From the NCBI GenBank assembly GCA_018714445.1, contig DVNK01000024.1, positions 62,001 through 126,000 on the forward strand: DNA of 64,000 bases, given 5' to 3'. Positions 7,578 to 15,554 of the stretch are shown one piece after another (position 1 is the first letter of the stretch; each line of letters begins with the position of its first letter). A program made the translations under genes and the position numbers. Below the pieces are notes generated by a model. That model was not told the DNA's origin. It searched no databases and saw nothing but the letters and a program-made list of their open reading frames with translations. The stretch is from Candidatus Fimadaptatus faecigallinarum. Lineage in GTDB: Bacteria > Bacillota > Clostridia > Christensenellales > Aristaeellaceae.

Positions 7578-9284
7578 ATGGACTTTAAGCGGATGATAGC
7601 CGGCGAGATCGCCTCGGCGCTGGACATTGCGTTCGGCAACGCGCCGCTGAACGCGGATGAGATCGCGGGACTGCTCGAGCTGCCGCCCGACAGCGCGATG
7701 GGCGATTATGCGTTTCCGTGCTTCAAGCTGGCGCGGTCGCTGCGCAAGGCGCCGCCGATGATCGCGGCCGAGCTGGTCAAGGTCATTGACGCGCGCTTCC
7801 TCAGCCGCGTGGAGGCGGTCGGGGGGTATCTGAACTTCTTTATAGACAAGGCGCTGTATGCCTCGAGCGTGGTCGAGGCGGTGCTGGGCGCGGATGGCCG
7901 GTATGGCGCGACCACCGAGGGCGAAGGCAAGACCATATGCATCGATTATTCATCAATAAACATTGCCAAGCGCTTCTCGATAGGGCATCTGTCGACGACC
8001 GCGATAGGCAATTCGCTGTATAAGATATATAACTATCTGGGTTATAAGTGCGTGGGCATCAATCATCTAGGCGACTGGGGCACTCAGTTCGGCAAGATGA
8101 TCGCCGCATATAAGCACTGGGGCAGCCGCGAGATGGTCGAGCAGGGCGGCGTACAGGCGCTCAGCGACCTGTATGTGCGGTTCCACGCCGAGGCCGAAAA
8201 GGACGACTCGCTCAACGATGAGGGCCGCGCCTGGTTCAAGAAGATCGAGCAGGGCGATGAGGAGGCCATATCGATCTGGCAGTGGTTCAAGGAGCTGACG
8301 CTCAAGGATGTGCAGCGCGTGTACGACATGCTGGGCGTAAAGTTCGATTCGTACGCGGGCGAATCGTTCTACATAGACAAGATGCAGCCGGTCATAGACG
8401 AGCTGCGCGCAAAGGGCCTGCTCAAGGAGTCGGATGGCGCCTATCTGGTCGACCTGAGCGAGTACAACATGCCGCCGTGCCTGATATTGCGCAGCGACGG
8501 CGCGTCGCTGTACCACACGCGCGACCTGGCGGCGGCGTTCTACCGCAAGGCGACGTACGACTTCACCAAGTGCCTGTATGTCGTGGCGTACCAGCAGGAT
8601 CTGCACTTCAAGCAGCTGTTCAAGGTGATAGAGCTGATGGGCTACGACTGGGCGAAGGATCTGGAGCACGTGGCGTTCGGCATGATATCGTTCGAAGGTC
8701 AGGCGCTGAGCACCCGCCATGGCCGCATACTCTACCTGGAGGATCTGCTCGACCGCTCGATTGAAAAGGCGCGCAAGATAATCGATGAAAAGAGCCCGCA
8801 GCTCGAAAACAAGGACGAGGTCGCCCGCAAGGTCGGCATAGGCGCGGTGGTGTTCTTTGCATTGAGCGCGAGCCGCATAAAGGACATCGACTTCTGGTGG
8901 GACCGCGCGCTCAACTTCGACGGCGAGACCGGGCCGTATGTGCAGTACACCTATGCGCGGTGCTGCTCGGTGCTGGGCAAGGCGCATGTCGATGCGCAGC
9001 CCGACTACGCAGGACTGTCCGATCCCGAGGCGCAGGACGTCGTGCGGCTGCTGGAGCGCTTCCCGGAGCTGGTGCATGAGGCCGCGCAGCGCTATGAGCC
9101 GTCGCTGATAACCCGCTATACGGTCGACCTGGCGCAGGCGTACAACAAGTTCTACTACGAGCACCGCATACTCGACTGCGAGCCGGGCGTGTCGGCGGCG
9201 CGGCTGGCGCTGACCAAGGCCACGCGCGACGTCATAGGCGTGGGGCTGAAGCTGATTGGCGTGGAGCCGACCGAGAAGATGTAA
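7578..9284 (+). CDS. argS: Arginyl-tRNA synthetase
   Basis: Class I synthetase charging tRNA-Arg. The 568-residue length fits. The N-terminal additional domain (about 1-110) is followed by the HIGH-type signature in SSINIAKRFSIGHLSTTAIG, the catalytic Rossmann fold, the LSTRHGRILYLEDLL segment in the place of KMSKS, and a C-terminal DALR anticodon-binding helix bundle ending VGLKLIGVEPTEKM. The weak KMSKS is usual for ArgRS. ATG 7578 lies 7 bases after CAGGGGTGG; the TTG at 7572 overlaps too closely. It is monocistronic, ending in a strong hairpin, and diverges from the GNAT-lysC pair. Confidence 0.96.
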   Translation: MDFKRMIAGEIASALDIAFGNAPLNADEIAGLLELPPDSAMGDYAFPCFKLARSLRKAPPMIAAELVKVIDARFLSRVEAVGGYLNFFIDKALYASSVVEAVLGADGRYGATTEGEGKTICIDYSSINIAKRFSIGHLSTTAIGNSLYKIYNYLGYKCVGINHLGDWGTQFGKMIAAYKHWGSREMVEQGGVQALSDLYVRFHAEAEKDDSLNDEGRAWFKKIEQGDEEAISIWQWFKELTLKDVQRVYDMLGVKFDSYAGESFYIDKMQPVIDELRAKGLLKESDGAYLVDLSEYNMPPCLILRSDGASLYHTRDLAAAFYRKATYDFTKCLYVVAYQQDLHFKQLFKVIELMGYDWAKDLEHVAFGMISFEGQALSTRHGRILYLEDLLDRSIEKARKIIDEKSPQLENKDEVARKVGIGAVVFFALSASRIKDIDFWWDRALNFDGETGPYVQYTYARCCSVLGKAHVDAQPDYAGLSDPEAQDVVRLLERFPELVHEAAQRYEPSLITRYTVDLAQAYNKFYYEHRILDCEPGVSAARLALTKATRDVIGVGLKLIGVEPTEKM

Positions 9285-9374
9285 TATCGATATATCGATG
9301 CCGGGGGAACCGGCGAGGTTTTGCCCAAATATACCAGTCATGGCGTCCGGTCATGACGCAAAATCCAAATATGA

Positions 9375-9416
9375 AAAGACCAGCGCCGGAGCAGCAAAGC
9401 CCCGGCGCTGGTCTTT
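9375..9416. terminator. Bidirectional terminator between argS and DUF4956 gene
   Basis: A perfect 15-bp inverted repeat (9375-9389 with 9402-9416) that begins with an A-run and ends with a T-run, so it can end transcription of both convergent units. Confidence 0.9.
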
Positions 9417-9472
9417 ATCATGACTGTATTTGCGTCGCACCATACGGCGGCGCGTGCGGCCCTGTGAGCGGC

Positions 9473-10144
9473 TCAGCCAGCCTCGTTCTGGTAGGCGACA
9501 AGTGTGGCGTCGTGCACGCCCTCCTGGTCGAGCAGCGCGTTTACGAGCTTGGAGCTGTTCTCGACGCGGACTTCTACGGTCATCTCGACGCCCATGCGGG
9601 TGACGGTCTTGCTCTTGAGGTGGCGGAAGCGCAGCGAGCGCAGTACGCGCTCAATGTTCTGCTCGGCGTAATCGTCGTAGTGCATCACGAGCAGGTAGCT
9701 GTCCTCCTTCTTGACCTTGATAGCGTTGAGCACGAATATCAGCAGCGCTATCGCAATGGCCACGACGACCGCTATCAGCAGGTAGCCCGCGCCCAGCAGT
9801 ATGCCCATCGTCAGCGCCCAGAACATGTACGCGGTATCGAGCGGATCTTTGACGGCGGTCCTGAAGCGCACTATGGACAGCGCGCCGACCATGCCCATCG
9901 ACAGCTCGAGCGACGACTTTATGCACATTACGACCGGCGTGGTTATCAGCACCAGCATGACCAGCATCACGCCCATGTTGCGCGAGTACATCACGCCGCG
10001 GTAGTTGGCGTGGTATACCCAGTATATGAACACGCCTATCGCAAACGCGAACACTATCGCCAGCAGTATGCTCAGTATGTCCAGGTTGCCTTGCGTAAAG
10101 TACTTTGCCAGGTTATTAGCGGTAATCGTGGTAGTATCGCCCAT
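9473..10144 (-). CDS. DUF4956 family membrane protein
   Basis: A 223-residue DUF4956 protein of unknown biochemical role. Four hydrophobic segments lie in residues 20-135 (for example LSILLAIVFAFAIGVFIYWV and GILLGAGYLLIAVVVAIAIA), with the conserved block MGMVGALSIVRFRTAVKDP between them, and a soluble C-terminal domain of about 80 residues resembling the paired ferredoxin-like fold of MgtC/SapB partners. It is the last gene of a minus-strand cluster after the CotH and VTC genes, 44 bases downstream of the latter. DUF4956 beside a VTC polyphosphate polymerase is a recurrent arrangement, so a role in polyphosphate synthesis or export is reasonable inference. Confidence 0.88.
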   Translation of the reverse strand: MGDTTTITANNLAKYFTQGNLDILSILLAIVFAFAIGVFIYWVYHANYRGVMYSRNMGVMLVMLVLITTPVVMCIKSSLELSMGMVGALSIVRFRTAVKDPLDTAYMFWALTMGILLGAGYLLIAVVVAIAIALLIFVLNAIKVKKEDSYLLVMHYDDYAEQNIERVLRSLRFRHLKSKTVTRMGVEMTVEVRVENSSKLVNALLDQEGVHDATLVAYQNEAG

Positions 10145-10188
10145 CAGGTACCCCTCCTTGTGTATATATGGCTGAAGTTATCAGCCGC

Positions 10189-10941
10189 TCAGTGTTCGCA
10201 GTTTGGCTCGAAGCGCCGGCACAGCGTGTATTTTGATATCGCGCTGCGCTGCGCATTGCACGACCAGAGCAGTCGGCGTATGTAGTCAGGCAGGTAATTG
10301 TCGTACTTGACTTCGAGTATCATCGAGTTGTCCTCTAGCGGACACACGGTCGGCAGCCAGCGCTCAAACAGGTCCTGTGAGAACAGCCCGGTGCGCAGCT
10401 GCTTGTCAAAGGTGATGCGCACATGTTCGGCCGGGTGCACGTACGCCTCGCGCACGTAGTCGACTATCACGGCGGGCTTGAGTCCGCGGGTGCGCATCTG
10501 GCGGTACACGTCGCGCAGCAGCGGCTGATCGCTCTTTTCCAGCCCGGTGGGGTCGGCGGCCATAAGCTGCTCGCACAGCTCGCGGCTGATCGCTATCGAC
10601 TGCTTGGCTATGCCGTCGCCGTACTTTTGCTTGCGCTCCAGGCGTATAAGCGCGTCCGAGAAGTTGTATATGCGTATGCGGTACTTGTCGCGGTCCTGCA
10701 CGCCGCGCAGCTTGTCGGCGAACGCGGTGTTGTACTCGTCGTCGAAGTACAGCGAGCGTATGTGATACTCGTTGAACTCGTCGCCGTTCTGGTCGCGGTA
10801 GAGTACGTAATCGAGCGTGCGGCTCAGGTGTGCGTACTCGCCGAAGTTGATGAAGTACTTTAACTCATGCCGCGCGGGTATCTCCAGTGAACCCGCAGGC
10901 GGCCTGTGCGATAACAGTCCTGCCAATCTATCACTCCCCAT
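10189..10941 (-). CDS. VTC-domain polyphosphate polymerase
   Basis: The core from about residue 23 (RHELKYFINFGEY) to RRLLW is a VTC domain of the triphosphate-tunnel-metalloenzyme superfamily, which in yeast Vtc4 makes polyphosphate from ATP. Basic and acidic tunnel residues are visible in HELKYFI, IRSLYFDDEY, YRIRIYN, IRLERKQKYGD, AVIVDYVREAY, VRITFDKQLR and ILEVKYDNYLP. The start is uncertain: ATG 10941 is used; TTG 10926, with GGGGAG 7 bases before it, is an alternative, and the frame remains open to 11067 only by running into a tandem-repeat spacer. It lies between the CotH and DUF4956 genes. The protein has no transmembrane segment, so the membrane partner would be DUF4956. Confidence 0.88.
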   Translation of the reverse strand: MGSDRLAGLLSHRPPAGSLEIPARHELKYFINFGEYAHLSRTLDYVLYRDQNGDEFNEYHIRSLYFDDEYNTAFADKLRGVQDRDKYRIRIYNFSDALIRLERKQKYGDGIAKQSIAISRELCEQLMAADPTGLEKSDQPLLRDVYRQMRTRGLKPAVIVDYVREAYVHPAEHVRITFDKQLRTGLFSQDLFERWLPTVCPLEDNSMILEVKYDNYLPDYIRRLLWSCNAQRSAISKYTLCRRFEPNCEH

Positions 10942-11003
10942 CACGCCGGCGCAGGCGGCCAGCTGCCTTAGCTCATGTTCAACCCTGCCGTGGGTCCTCC
11001 GGC

Positions 11004-11285
11004 AGGCGGCACATATGCGCTGCTGCCGGGGACTGCCCGGCCAGTAGCGCATATCAGCTACCGTCAAGGTCTGTCCGGCCAGTAGCGCATGTCAGCCACT
11101 GTCAAGGTCTGTCCAGTCAGTAGCGCATGTCAGCCACCGTCGGGGACTACCCGCCAGTAGCGCATGTCAGCTACCGTCAAGGTCTGCCCAGTCAGTAGCG
11201 CATGTCAGCCACCGTCGGGGACTACCCGCCAGTAGCGCATGTCAGCTACCATCAAGGTCTGTCCGGCCAGCAGCGCATATCCGCT
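11004..11285. repeat. 37-38-bp tandem repeat, about 7 copies
   Basis: The marker AGTAGCGCAT (last copy AGCAGCGCAT) starts at 11043, 11081, 11119, 11156, 11194, 11231 and 11269. Copies alternate between a GTCAAGGTCTG and a GTCGGGGACTA ending. It fills the spacer between the CotH and VTC genes of one operon, so it would be transcribed. Unit length is not a multiple of three. Confidence 0.9.
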
Positions 11286-11311
11286 CTGCCGGAGCCACTC
11301 CGGCCGGTGCA

Positions 11312-14300
11312 TTAGCTCATGTCCACCTCGCCGAAGTATGCGGTCATCTGCTCGCCGCTGAGCCCGAAGTACTCCTGCAGGTCCTCCAGGAACGTCTTTT
11401 TGTGCCCGGTTATGTTGCTCAGGAATGTGTTGATGTACTTCTCCCAGCTCTCGAACGAACTGCCCCACTTTTCGAACTGACCGGCCATCTCAGGCTCGAG
11501 CAGCGCCTTGTACTCCTCGACCTTGGCGCGGATGTTCTGGTTGGAGAAGTTGCCCTTCATCAGGTCTGCCAGTATCGTCAGGAACTGGTCGCGCACGCTG
11601 TCGTTTTCGAGCAGGCCCATTATCAGGCGGTTGCTGAAGGCGCGGCTGACGCCATGGCCCTCGTCGTTGAGGTAGCGCTGCACGTAATTGTAGCTCATGT
11701 CGAACGACGCCCAGTCCAGGTCGTAGAATATCCACTTCCACTTGCCGCCCGGCACGCGATAGAACTTGATGTTGCCGGTGTCGGTGTTGGCGACCAGCAT
11801 TTCCATCGCGACATACGTCAGGTAGTTTTCTATATCGACGCGGTCGGCGACCCACTGCAGGTTGTCGGCGTCGGTCAGGCTGTGGCTGCCCACGAACTCG
11901 AGTATCTCCTTGAACGAGTCGTATGAGCCGTTGAGCACGCGGGTATTGCCCTTGATGAGGTCGATGTTTTCTATCTGGTTCTCGTCGGTTATGCCCTCGT
12001 GCTGGGCTATCGACCACTTGTTTATGCGCTCGCGCAGGTTGTAGTGGCCCCAGTACTGGCCGTTCAGGTAGACGATTACCGGCGTGGCCTCCTGGTAGTA
12101 AACTCCGGTGCCCTCGGCCAGCGATGTGAGTACCGCGTCGCGCAGGCGGGTATACTTGCCGTCCTGGCCCGACGCGCGCACTACCAGCGCGTGATACTGG
12201 CTGAAGTTCAGGTCGGGGAACGGGTTGAAGTCGAACGTCGCGGTGCCATAGCGGAGGCGCGCGTACAGGCCGATCGACTTCTGATCCTCGGCGCGGGAGT
12301 ACTGGCCCACCAGCGCTATGCCGATGTTCTGCTGGAGTACCTGCTGGCCGTCGACGTCGAAGTACTCAAATCCGGCCATGTACTCCCAGTCCATCCAGAA
12401 GTTGGCGCCGGTGTTGCGCGAGCCGTAGGGGAACTCTTCCTCGGCGTTGGGGCCCATCTCCATTATACCGGTGTTGTAATCGAACAGGTTGTCGGGGTCG
12501 GTGACTATCGATATGACCGGCATCGTGTGGCTTACGCCATAGAGGTAAGTCGCCGAGTGTATGAAGCTGTCCATGTACCCATCGCGCACCGCGACCGCGC
12601 GCACGACCGTCGTCGACGATATCTGTATCGGGCCAGTGTAGGGAGTGGCGGCGGAGGTGGGATCGGTGCAGTCGAGCGTGTAGTATATCTGGGTGTTCGG
12701 GTCGGAGCAGCTCAGCTCCAGCGTGACGGCGTCGGTCTTGATGCCGCCCTCGACCGAGAACGAGACCTCACTGACCTTGCCGTAGCTCACGGCGGAGGTA
12801 TTGGGCTGGCCGGGCGTGGGCGTCGTCAAATAAAAAAAGCCGTCCTGATCGTCCACGCGTCCGAACGACACGTCGGCGTACTGCGCGTCCATCGGCAGGC
12901 GATCCACGATGGTGCCGTCGGGCGTGCACAGCGTGAGTATTTCGCCCGAGCTGGACAGGTTGAAGTTGGTGTGATAGTCCGAATTGTCCAGGTCGTAGGT
13001 GTCCTGGCCCGAGCAGTAGACTATCAGCCGGTAGCCGGGCGCAATCGTCGCGCCAGCGGGGAATTGCCACTTGCGCGGGTTGGACGGGTCGTCGCTCAGG
13101 CCGTAGCCCTCAAGCGATATCGTGGCGTCGGTGCTGTTGTACAGCTCAAGCCAGTCATACGACTCGGGGTTGGCGCTGGTCTCGTTGGTGTTGGACGCCA
13201 GCGCCTCCTCGAGAAAAAGCCCGGTGGTGTTCCGGGCTGAGAGGTTCTGTTCGAATATTGCCATGGCCTGCTGGGTGTTGGCATAACCGGGGGTGCCCTG
13301 CGCGAACACGCGCCAGTTGCCGGTTTCGTCGCGGCCGTAGGTCGAGTCCTGCGGTATCAGGTCGTAGTAGACGTGATCCAGTATCTGGCCCTTAGGATCG
13401 GTCAGCAGCACTTCGGATTTCTCGCTGCCCAGCGAAAAGTTGGTGTGCAGCTGTGCGCCGGTGCGGCTCTTGCTGGAGGCGTAAACGACCAGGTATGCGC
13501 CGGGCTCTATCGTCACGTCCGGGAACGTCCAGAGCATGGGCTTGCCCGACTTGTCGCTCAGGCCGTAGCCCTTGAGGTTTATGGCCTCGCTGCCGGAGTT
13601 GTACAGTTCGATCCAGTCCACGTACTCGCCGTCCTCGTCGGCAATTATCGTCTTGTTGGACGCGCAGATCTCGTTTATTATGAGCGCGCTGTCGGCAGCC
13701 ACGCGTGAGGCGAGTATCTGCTCAAAGTACTGCTCCTCGTTGGGGTAACCGGGGGTGTACTTGTCGGTGACGGTCCAGGTGTTGGTGGTCAGGTCGCGCG
13801 CATAGGAGTAGTTGCTGCCCAGCGCGGGTATATCGACCAGATCGAGTATATTGCTCATGTCGTCGAGCAGGTAGAGCGTCTCGCCCGACGAGGAGAGCTT
13901 GAAACTGGTGTGGATGTTCTGGCCGTCGCCGCCGCGGCTCTTGCCCGAGGCGTATATGACCATGTACGACCCGGCGGGCACGGTAACAGCCGGCAGCGGG
14001 TAAAACTTGTCCTTGGTGACCGAGTCGCTGAGCAGATAACCGGCCAGGCTGACCGGCTGATCGGTTATGTTCTTGATTTCAATCCAGTCCACGTAATCGC
14101 CGTCCTCGTCGGCCAGCGCGGAGGAGTTGGACGTCATGACTTCGGTTATGCGTATCGGGCTGCCCTCTATCACGTTGCCGGTTATGTTGGACGAAGCGGC
14201 CACGGTCTCGCCGGTACCTATGCCCAGGTACTGGAAAGCTATCGCCAGGCACAGCAGCACAGCCATGGCTCCCGCGGCCAGGCCAATGCCGCGCGGCAGC

Positions 14301-14659
14301 ACTATGCCGCCGCCCGAGCGCCTGCCGCCTGAGCGCTGCCCGGAGCGGGCTGAAGTGCGCTGGCCCGAATGCGACGCGCGGCTTGATGAGCGCTGTGCCG
14401 GTCGGGCAGTCTGAGCGCGGCTTGTGCGCTGCGAATAATCGCCGTGCGACCGGCCGTAATCTCCGTCCGAATCGTACCCTTCATCCTGGCGGCGGTCGTC
14501 GCGCGGATCGTAGTCATCGCGTTGATTGCGGTCGTAGTCGTCGTAGGCAGGCGAATCGTAGTCATCCGGACCGGCGCGCCGTGCATTGTCATCGCGCTGA
14601 TAGCGTGCGGGCCGGCGTGCAGGATCGCGGTCGTAGTTGTTATCGTCAAATTGACTCAT
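11312..14659 (-). CDS. CotH-kinase family protein with three lamin-tail domains
   Basis: A 1,115-residue surface protein. Residues 1-120 are hydrophilic and Asp/Arg/Tyr-rich (cytoplasmic); one transmembrane segment (GLAAGAMAVLLCLAIAFQYL, about 126-145) anchors it. Outside come three lamin-tail domains (about 165-310, 320-475, 485-640; each with a DWIEI/DWIEL/DWLEL strand and a GY-LSD turn), a chitobiase/FN3-like domain (about 650-720, YYTLDCTDP, VVRAVAVRDG) and a CotH domain (about 725-1095: GHYNLRERINKW, IENIDLIKGN, FYDLDWASFD). CotH is an atypical protein kinase that phosphorylates spore-coat proteins in Bacillus. AGGAGG precedes the ATG. First gene of the cluster with VTC and DUF4956. Substrate unknown. 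Confidence 0.9.
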   Translation of the reverse strand: MSQFDDNNYDRDPARRPARYQRDDNARRAGPDDYDSPAYDDYDRNQRDDYDPRDDRRQDEGYDSDGDYGRSHGDYSQRTSRAQTARPAQRSSSRASHSGQRTSARSGQRSGGRRSGGGIVLPRGIGLAAGAMAVLLCLAIAFQYLGIGTGETVAASSNITGNVIEGSPIRITEVMTSNSSALADEDGDYVDWIEIKNITDQPVSLAGYLLSDSVTKDKFYPLPAVTVPAGSYMVIYASGKSRGGDGQNIHTSFKLSSSGETLYLLDDMSNILDLVDIPALGSNYSYARDLTTNTWTVTDKYTPGYPNEEQYFEQILASRVAADSALIINEICASNKTIIADEDGEYVDWIELYNSGSEAINLKGYGLSDKSGKPMLWTFPDVTIEPGAYLVVYASSKSRTGAQLHTNFSLGSEKSEVLLTDPKGQILDHVYYDLIPQDSTYGRDETGNWRVFAQGTPGYANTQQAMAIFEQNLSARNTTGLFLEEALASNTNETSANPESYDWLELYNSTDATISLEGYGLSDDPSNPRKWQFPAGATIAPGYRLIVYCSGQDTYDLDNSDYHTNFNLSSSGEILTLCTPDGTIVDRLPMDAQYADVSFGRVDDQDGFFYLTTPTPGQPNTSAVSYGKVSEVSFSVEGGIKTDAVTLELSCSDPNTQIYYTLDCTDPTSAATPYTGPIQISSTTVVRAVAVRDGYMDSFIHSATYLYGVSHTMPVISIVTDPDNLFDYNTGIMEMGPNAEEEFPYGSRNTGANFWMDWEYMAGFEYFDVDGQQVLQQNIGIALVGQYSRAEDQKSIGLYARLRYGTATFDFNPFPDLNFSQYHALVVRASGQDGKYTRLRDAVLTSLAEGTGVYYQEATPVIVYLNGQYWGHYNLRERINKWSIAQHEGITDENQIENIDLIKGNTRVLNGSYDSFKEILEFVGSHSLTDADNLQWVADRVDIENYLTYVAMEMLVANTDTGNIKFYRVPGGKWKWIFYDLDWASFDMSYNYVQRYLNDEGHGVSRAFSNRLIMGLLENDSVRDQFLTILADLMKGNFSNQNIRAKVEEYKALLEPEMAGQFEKWGSSFESWEKYINTFLSNITGHKKTFLEDLQEYFGLSGEQMTAYFGEVDMS

Positions 14660-15508
14660 CGTTTTCCTCCTGGTTTAGGTAGGGCGGGTGTGCCTCAGGT
14701 GCGACCGCACCGCGGGCGCAGTTGCGCTGGCGGGCGATGGCATTACTCCGTACATTGTACCACATTCCGACACATATTGCAGGAATTAAATAGCACGTCT
14801 TGAAGTCAAATGAGTAAATTGTAGGTAAACAAAACCATGCTTACGATAATACAGTTTAGACGCACAAGCAATTGACTTAGTTTCTGCTAGTATATGGCAA
14901 TCAGCGGCATGGCGCGGCATTTGCGCAGGGCAGGCGCGGTTTGATATCCGGCGGGTGTGCACTTGCAGAACGAATACATATGTTAAATTGAATGAAGCCA
15001 AACTCGCGGATGGAGTTTAATTTTCCTGATAGTTGACAGGGCTGAGATCGCAATTCGAGTGCTGTATTTTGCTAAAGCGTCCCGGACATTGCGATAGGCC
15101 GAACGCGGCTGGTATCCGTAAATGCCGCAAGCAAACTCAACTGTAAGATGTCGGCAATTGATGCTCTGAATGCGCCGTTAGTACCGAAATGTAGCGCTAT
15201 CGAAAAGTTGAGCGCAATATAAGCATGGCTTTATACAGCAACCATCCGCATCGCACAACAATCCAAATTCGATGCGCGTCGGCACCGCCCCCAAACTAAC
15301 GCGACATGCAGCTGTGCTGCGTCCCGAGTTGAATGCGATACATGTTCTGCATCGTGCCCAGAATTGCCACGATGCGCTATCTTTGCTGACCACGAACACA
15401 TGCGCCACGCGTTGGCACAACGCCTGGAGCTACCGTGATATGCCATCCGCACCGCGCCTTGAGTCGGATGCGATACGCAATGATAGCATCGCGCAGCCCG
15501 CACTCGAC
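14660..15508. other. Long spacer, AT-richer than surroundings
   Basis: About 850 bases without a recognisable gene. The stretch 14740-15060 is clearly more AT-rich than its neighbours. It holds the probable CotH promoter; no tRNA, riboswitch or repeat could be recognised. Short open frames lack binding sites. Confidence 0.55.
14754..14759 (-). promoter_or_regulatory. Extended -10 element for the CotH-VTC-DUF4956 operon
   Basis: On the minus strand the sequence reads TGG-TACAAT, an extended -10, about 95 bases before the CotH start. No good -35 is present. Confidence 0.35.
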
Positions 15509-15537
15509 AAAAAGAGGGCCCCCGAAACAGGGGCCCT
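15509..15537 (-). terminator. Terminator of the hydrogenase operon
   Basis: Stem AGGGCCCC/GGGGCCCT (15515-15522 with 15530-15537) followed, on the minus strand, by a CTTTTT run, 18 bases beyond the hydA stop. Confidence 0.88.
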
Positions 15538-15554
15538 TGCAATACGATATAAAA

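Noticed and set aside
10942-11067. Extension of the VTC protein to 11067
   Set aside because: The extra residues translate the tandem-repeat spacer and are absent from the family core.
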